Source: Ulva prolifera
Taxonomy: Eukaryota > Chlorophyta > Ulvophyceae > Ulvales > Ulvaceae
Reading direction: 5' to 3'
Assembly: GCA_023078555.1 (NCBI GenBank)
Contig: CM041199.1
Location: 6,515,315 to 6,579,314 of the forward strand
DNA: 64,000 bases
Within the stretch, counting starts at the first letter, position 1; each line of letters opens with the position of its first letter. A program made the translations under genes and the position numbers. Positions 58,301 to 64,000 of this stretch are shown here, one piece after another. Under the pieces are notes generated by a model. That model did no database searches, was not told the origin of the DNA, and saw nothing but the letters and a program-made list of their open reading frames with translations.

Positions 58301-61300
58301 GGCTCCTTCTGAATGGTGCCGATGTCGAGGCTCTGAATTTCAGAGGCGATGAGTCCCGTGGGCGGCTCGGGACAGAAGCCCTGTAGCAGACTCTGATCAT
58401 GGAATGCTTTGTGCGCTCTTTCGCTCTAGACTTTATGCAGACCGTGGACAGAGGGTGGTTCAATGCACGGTGAGCGGGGAGACTGGCGCGTGCTTCCTGC
58501 ACAGAAGCCTGCATGCCAAAGTTTAGCGGTGTGCACACACAGGTGGCACAGTGCTGGCCTTGGACAGTGGATCTGCATCTGTAGAATCAGTGACACCTGC
58601 TTGCGCTTGCGCAGTTCGTCCACCAGCAATGACACCAGCTCAGTGCGCTTATCGGACGCAACATCGGTGCTCGCAGATATCACAGAGGGGACGTGCCGAA
58701 TCTTTGTCCTGAGTACGACCGTTCCGAAAAACATTTCACTTTCAAAGTAAAACTGGCGCGTAACACACCCGGATCGACCTGGTCGTCGGTCCAGGGTACC
58801 CAATCTGGTACAAAAAGGTCTGAAACCCTGAGGGGTTGACAATCGGGTCGCGGGGGATGGGGAGGTTGCGGAGATCGAGGTGGGCGCGGATCTCGATGTC
58901 ACGGACGCCCTCGTGGAACGCGCCCTGGAGCTCAAACGCCGTGTACACGGCCGCAATGCTGGCGGGGGCATCGCCATCGACGCCGAGGGACGCCGGCACG
59001 GGAGGGTTGGGGGACGGGGCTGGGGCGTCTTGGATCTGCGCGGGTGTCGCTGCTGCGATCGCCTGCACCACAGTGGCGTCTCCGAATGTGTCCCCAATTT
59101 GATTGCACGACGAGGCATGACTCGACGAGGCAGAGCGCGGATGGCACTGCAGCAGCATCTCAAGGCAGTGCACAGATTCACACATTCGAAGACAAGCTAT
59201 TTCCGGGGTGCTGTCAGCCTCGTCTTTGTCCTTGTGGCACATGAATAGGGCTGGCCTATACCGGTATAAGGGTTTATACCGGTATATGGGTATAGGGTAT
59301 ATGGGTATAGGGTATATATACCGGTATAAGTTCAAAATCAACAGAATAAGGGGTATAATCTCGATATGTCGGTATACCCTTGAGAGGGGTATATTCAGGC
59401 TGTGATATACCCTTGCAGAACATTATTCTCACAGCAACGGGTGTATAGTGGGACTACGTAGCCTACCAGTGCATTAAATATGTGTGGATGTGTGCTGGAG
59501 GCGACTCCATGCGTTACTGTGACATCAGGCACGATAAACGTCCGTTCTAGTCGTCAGGGATGCACAGAGGAGACTGGAAACGATCCGCGGTCCGCAATTC
59601 AGTTCAACAATGTGGCTTTGTCGTCTTCGTAAGTTGTGCGTAACATACTGACAGTCCGTCGTCCAAAGCGAAGCCTGGATCGGCTTGGACCAGGCTGAGC
59701 GCTGTAGAGGTCCCAAGTGTCCGCACACACGCGTGCAATATAGTATGCAGTCATGTGGGCAAGGTTGTCAGCTCGACAGCCTGTCGAAGTGTCAAGCGAA
59801 TGACCACACACTCGGGCACGCGTCGCGAAGCTCAGGTTAAAAGAACAGCTGCGAAGTCAAGTGAGCCCTCGTGCGTTAATTGTAACGACTTATGCCATTT
59901 GTGTGCTTCTGGTTGTTGTGTACGTGGACTACGGCCAGTAGCATCGATCGCATGGTGCGCTGTCCAGAGCGAGCTGAGTGTCCGACACGCACAGATCGGA
60001 CACATATATCTTGCCATACTCTCAGTATGTATATATATACTGCTATAGTCCCGATATGTATACATACTGCTGCTAGGAATGCCATGTCCCTTGAGCGAGC
60101 TAGAAAAATGATAACGTATTGCTTCAATTCACGTGCTCATCAAGCTAGCATGGAAGACTTCGACTTGTTGCTGAGCACTATAGAGCAAGAATAGATGATC
60201 CGGCTGAACGGGCTGTAAATGGGTTGCAAACGGGGTGTGCTTGGGCTATGAACGAGCTGAGAGGTGCTGAAAACAGGGTCTGCTGGGGAACCATCTTGGC
60301 CATCACCCACATCATCTGTTAATTATGTGACTTATATCATCGGACAGTACTGTTTACGTCGATTCCAACAATATAAAAAGCTTGCTCTGTAACTTTCTGA
60401 GCGAATTGCAGTCAATCTTGGAAAGTGAGTAAGGCATTGAGTGTTTTTCCACCCTAACCTGAAACACTCAACAATGCCTACACAGCGCCTATAAACCTGA
60501 AGTGAATACTTTCAGTATCAGCAGATATCACAAGAACAAGGGCTTTCTGAATATCTAATTGTTTCTGTGATCAGATGTTTCATCGCGTCTCTATACTCGA
60601 AAACGTTCATTATACCTTTATCTTATACCTGTATACCCTGGATATAAGAATATATACCCTTATACCGGTATATGGAACCCAATATACCCCTTGGGGCCAG
60701 CCCTACACATGAATGAAGACTAGAACGACACCAACAATCGCGCTGGTCGCGAGCTCTACGCCAACGCAAGGTCCTTATGGGGTGGTACTACACAGTTCAT
60801 GAATTGTACTACATAGTACATCCTAGTAGTATGTGTCATGCTCATGCACTGCAAGCACGCTGCCCGGACTGCATGCATGCCACCCCGATGCTTTGCCACA
60901 CATCGGTCAGCATAATTCGCACTGGTAACAGTAGAATGGATATGAACAGTAAGTGGTACTGGCAAGCCCCAGCATGCACAAATCTATGACAAACCCTCTA
61001 CGCATGTGTACCAGTGCAGAATCATTTCCATTGGATACTCTCCCAATAATGAACTGAGCCAAACCCCCATGCGTGAGGCCAGAAAGCCAGTCGGGGTCAT
61101 ACTGCCATGAAACAGCATACCACAAGGCAAATGATTTCGAAATTGCGTTCGCTGCTCAGGCATTCATCAACACCTGCTGCGCAACGGACTGGCATGCGAA
61201 AACGGCTGTTTGTTCGCCAAGTCATCGAGGTAGTGGTGAGCCACAAACAACACCTACGCTCGTGGCGAACTCGCAGAATTGCGTGCGGTGTGGTCGGGAT

Positions 61301-64000
61301 TGCCGGTACATGGTGTAAAGGTCCGGCAGCTGCAGCTTAGTTGCAAGCGCAGCGCCATGCATATGTTTCTGGCAGGGGCCGTTGCGGCACACCGCTCAAA
61401 GAACATCGAGGGCGCTTTGCGGAGGGGGTGCAAACGCACCTCCTGCACTTGTTGGAACCATACATCTTCAGGTGTGAGCGCAGGAACGCGGTCATCTTCC
61501 AGAGAAACGCTCGGTAGTGCCGGCTGCACGAGCTCGCGGTTGGGCGTGAAGGCGTACACGATGGCATCGCCGTCGCCGCGCACGACGCCTCCATTGGCAC
61601 CCCACTGCGCGCCGGCAGTGGTGACGTTACTGAAGGTGAGGCCGTCCGCCATGAAGAGCGCGTCCTGGGCCCACATGAGGTTGATTGCATCGATGTTGGA
61701 GAACCGCGAGTCCTGCATGCACCCCCGCAAATGCAGGTATACATCCCGCATGCACCGCCGCACACCCGCAGATGCAGGTACATTGCCAGAGACCGCACAG
61801 GGCAGCAGCAGTTGCGTTGAAGCAGAGCTAGGTAGTCCCGGCCTGGATGATGAACAGGTCTGATGTCTACCTCAACAATACACACGTTTTTCACGGCATG
61901 CGCATGAATTCTGAAAAGGCGGCAAAGGCAACAAAAGTGAAACAGGTCCACTATTTTGTCCAAAATATGGTGACACAAACACGCATTAGTTAGGTGTCTA
62001 GCCCAAGGATTTAGTCCTAACTCGGTCATGACCCAAGCATCTGAATTCATGACAACCGTTTTCTTCCGTTTCAGGAGGTCGTGGGTTCAATTCTGCATGC
62101 GCTTTGGGGAATTGAAGCGGCCGTGCGTGACCGCCTCGCTTAGCACAGGAGGCGGCCCTGTGAGTTTCGTACGGTCGTCTGCGGGGGTTGTCCAGATGCT
62201 TTACCCCTTCGGCATATGTGGCCCGTTAACTCGCAATTGTCAATGTACAACAGGATACGGCTCAGAAATTCAGATTTAGTTTACTTTACAACGGACATAG
62301 TGATATGCTGCAACGGTGCCTGTACTATCTATCTATCCTGTGATACAGGACAAAACACACAAACAAATCCCGGCATTACATCTGGGCGTCGGGCGTAGGC
62401 CTGCGCCGCAAGTCCCGATAGGAACATGCAGGAACACGCGTAAAGTAAAGTAAAGTAAATCGAAATTTACTGAGCCGTATCCTATTGGACATTGAACATT
62501 GACAACTCCGAGTTAACGGGACCACATATGCCGAAGGGGTAAACCACCTGGAAACCCCCCTCAGACGACCGTACGAAACTCACAGGGCCGCCTCCTGTGC
62601 TAAGCGAGGCGGTCACGTACGGCCGTTTCGATTCCCCAAAGCGCACGCAGAATCGAACCCACGACCTCCTGAAACGGAGGGGGTAGCTTTTGATCCGTCC
62701 TCGACCCATTGGACGCGTCGCCCAACAGCGACTCACGGCAGCTGCCAGTACAGTTTCTGGGTCGGCAGCTGTGACGGCCACCACACTGTGGCATCTGGTC
62801 ATGGAGACGCGTATGGCCGCCTGCGAGCTGTACAGGTTCTAATTATTTCCACAGACACACACTTTCATGGAGTGGCAACGTTTGCGCGGTCGTGGCTGTG
62901 CAGGCCACAGCGGAAAAGTGTGCAATGTACGGGTCACATTTGTGTCAGACACTTCTGCGAGGTGAAGATGCAGCAGTTTGATGAGGCGCGATGGCCACCA
63001 GGCTTTCACCGTTTGTAGTGCATGCTATGCGGAGGAGCTTACCTTGACAGTCATTGTCGTTGGAATGGACAAAGCCGCAAACACTCCTCGGAAACGGAAC
63101 ATCTCGGAAATTGGATCGTAGTTGATAAATGAACTGCGTTGTAAGATGTTGGAGAAGGTGCAGTTGGCAAACGCGATGGAGGACTGGAAGCCATACACCA
63201 TCTGAGTCTGGCCACCCATGTGGTCAAATATGCTGTCTGCATGCCACATCACACCAGTGTTGGGTCGCCTTGCACCTTTGTGAGGGCTGCTCTCCAGATG
63301 TTTGGGGTCGTTCTGTGTGAACAAACCCGACGATCGGAACCTGTGTCAACCAGCTGGAACGTCATGCATGTATGCAGTGCTGCAGGCCTATACAGTGATC
63401 ACCGCAACGAGATGCAACATCGAGCACCCAGTGCGGCTGACTGAGGTGTCTGTGGTCCAGTGGACAGGCTGCCAGTGATCCGATGCACACTCTGGAAGCG
63501 GGTGGCGGACGACCTGTGAGCTCCGGTCGTCACAACACTACCAGGATGCTGTAGTGATGGATTGAAGCTCCGGCCTGGTGTGCTGTGTGCCTCGGAGCCT
63601 GGTCAGTGAGGCTGCGGCCCTAAATTCCAGAAGGAATGAATCAAAGCTGATTGACCAAGTGCATCCACACCTTCGATGTATGCTTTGGCACCTTCTGCAA
63701 TCCACAGAGCGGTAAAGTTGGCCCCTGGGACCCCCGAGCCCTGGAACGTCAAGCGGGTGGCGTAGAGGACTCCTTGACCCCTGACATCGATGCCATTTGG
63801 CAAGGCGAATCGAGAGTTTTGCAGGCGCAGGTACAGTGCGTCCAGCCAAATGGGCTGGAAAAGCTTAAAGATGCTGTGATCGCTGACGATGACACACTGC
63901 GGGGCCCTCCATTCGCCAAAGCCTGGACCTGCTAGGCTGAAGGTCGAGGCTGCCGGGGGAGGTGAGGAGCAGTCGCCCTGCACAGCAGCGTTGAGTCGTC
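52389..64000 (-). CDS. receptor-kinase-like protein: beta-helix-like ectodomain, one membrane helix, kinase domain (5' partial)
   Basis: A host gene on the minus strand entering from beyond 64000. Recognised exons (ends by splice motif, some approximate): about 64000-63648, 63312-63045, 61711-61440, about 59060-58800, 58752-58597, 58380-58056, 57299-57019, 56502-56380, 55946-55571, 55150-54693, 54389-54218, 54067-53831, about 53665-53590, about 53420-53275, about 52810-52389. The ectodomain has repeated strand-rich modules (SSIAFANCTFSNI; ASLMLDNCTISDI), as in right-handed beta-helix or pectate-lyase-like folds. A Pro-rich stalk is followed by the helix GIAGAVAAVLLLCVLAALFV and a basic stop-transfer RRKR. 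A Pro/Gly/Tyr-rich linker precedes the kinase: glycine loop VGGQGIVQFA, AAVKFY lysine, YAHRDIKPGNIL, DFG, AAPEVV, DIWAIGVIAFELLTG, RDPGKRP. It is likely a plasma-membrane Ser/Thr kinase sensing an extracellular cue; ligand unknown. Introns host a MITE and SINEs. Confidence 0.8.
59246..60705. mobile_element. TA-rich hAT-like MITE in a kinase-gene intron
   Basis: The ends are TAGGGCTGGCC and its inverse GGCCAGCCCTA, flanked by the perfect 8-bp duplication CACATGAA (59238-59245 and 60706-60713). Eight-base duplications and TAGGG-type ends are typical of hAT elements. Subterminal regions are dense in TATACCGGTATA palindromes and TATACCC words at both ends. The 1460-bp interior encodes no recognised transposase. 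It lies in the intron between the exons near 59060 and 61440, so it probably does not disrupt the protein. Confidence 0.9.
62063..62290 (+). repeat. tRNA-derived SINE-like repeat, 5'-truncated copy
   Basis: This copy begins at TTCCGTTTCAGGAGGTCGTG with a mutated box-B-like GGGTTCAATTC, runs through the SINE body (GTGACCGCCTCGCTTAGCAC; TACCCCTTCGGCATATGTGG) and ends in a TTTAGTTTACTTTAC tail. It is inverted relative to the copy at 62438-62735, which is longer at its 5' end. Both lie in one intron of the kinase gene. Confidence 0.75.
62438..62735 (-). repeat. tRNA-derived SINE-like repeat with box A/B-like promoter and GTAAA-repeat tail
   Basis: On the minus strand the 5' part reads GCGTCCAATGGGTCGAGGAC (box-A-like, D-arm-like pairing GTCC/GGAC) and later GGGTTCGATTC (box-B-like), as in tRNA genes. 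The downstream arms do not pair well enough for a functional tRNA. A body of about 200 bases follows and ends in a run of TTTAC units (plus-strand GTAAAGTAAAGTAAA at about 62440-62458). Internal RNA polymerase III promoter plus a simple-repeat tail is the SINE design. The closest tRNA parent may be tRNA-Arg, which is a guess. Confidence 0.7.

Noticed and set aside
62600..62735. A functional tRNA gene
   Set aside because: Box A and box B words are present but the acceptor and T arms do not pair properly; better explained as a tRNA-derived SINE head.

Overview
The window looks like a nuclear segment of a eukaryotic microbe. A green alga (chlorophyte, possibly trebouxiophyte) is my best inference. 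The reasons are genes with many short GT-AG introns, a chromodomain Ty3/gypsy element, CACTA-type Tnp2 transposases, tRNA-derived SINE-like repeats, and a large transmembrane protein kinase with beta-helix-like ectodomain modules. The organism is inferred, not proven. Exon coordinates were read by eye from splice motifs and reading frame.

Layout. (1) Bases 1-10157: the right part of an autonomous CACTA element (CACTA-1) with a Tnp2-like transposase gene (8 exons, to 4695), an array of 344-bp tandem repeats, a second 8-exon gene (6127-9514, 670 codons, no domain recognised) and a subterminal cluster of TAAGGACA motifs ending in ...CTGGTAGTG. (2) Bases 10158-24469: a host region cut up by three non-autonomous relatives of CACTA-1: B (12176-16846, TSD GAT, itself containing a 1.7-kb hAT-like insertion), C (17001-19801) and D (19867-22783, TSD CAA). 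(3) Bases 24475-50880: one Ty3/gypsy chromodomain retrotransposon with TSD GCCAG and two insertions. Its 5' LTR holds a 5.7-kb element with 670-bp terminal direct repeats, no reverse transcriptase, a PD-(D/E)XK-like nuclease ORF and uncharacterised genes. Its RNase H region holds a complete 10.9-kb CACTA element of a second family (CACTA-2, 35725-46593, CACAG termini), with a 9-exon Tnp2 gene and a second gene, both on the minus strand. (4) Bases 50886-52388: intergenic, with two perfect hairpins. (5) Bases 52389-64000, minus strand: the 3' part of a receptor-kinase-like host gene. Its order is beta-helix-like modules (apparently duplicated), proline-rich stalk, one membrane helix, Pro/Gly-rich cytoplasmic linker, protein kinase domain. 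Its introns contain a TA-rich hAT-like MITE (perfect 8-bp TSD) and two inverted SINE copies.

How the parts relate. The Tnp2 enzyme and second protein of CACTA-1 are the likely trans-acting source for mobilising B, C and D, which share its terminal and TAAGGACA subterminal sequence. The gypsy copy is young by its near-identical LTRs but is dead: it has two frameshifts and the two insertions. The 5.7-kb direct-repeat element fits no transposon class I know and is the best candidate for something undescribed.
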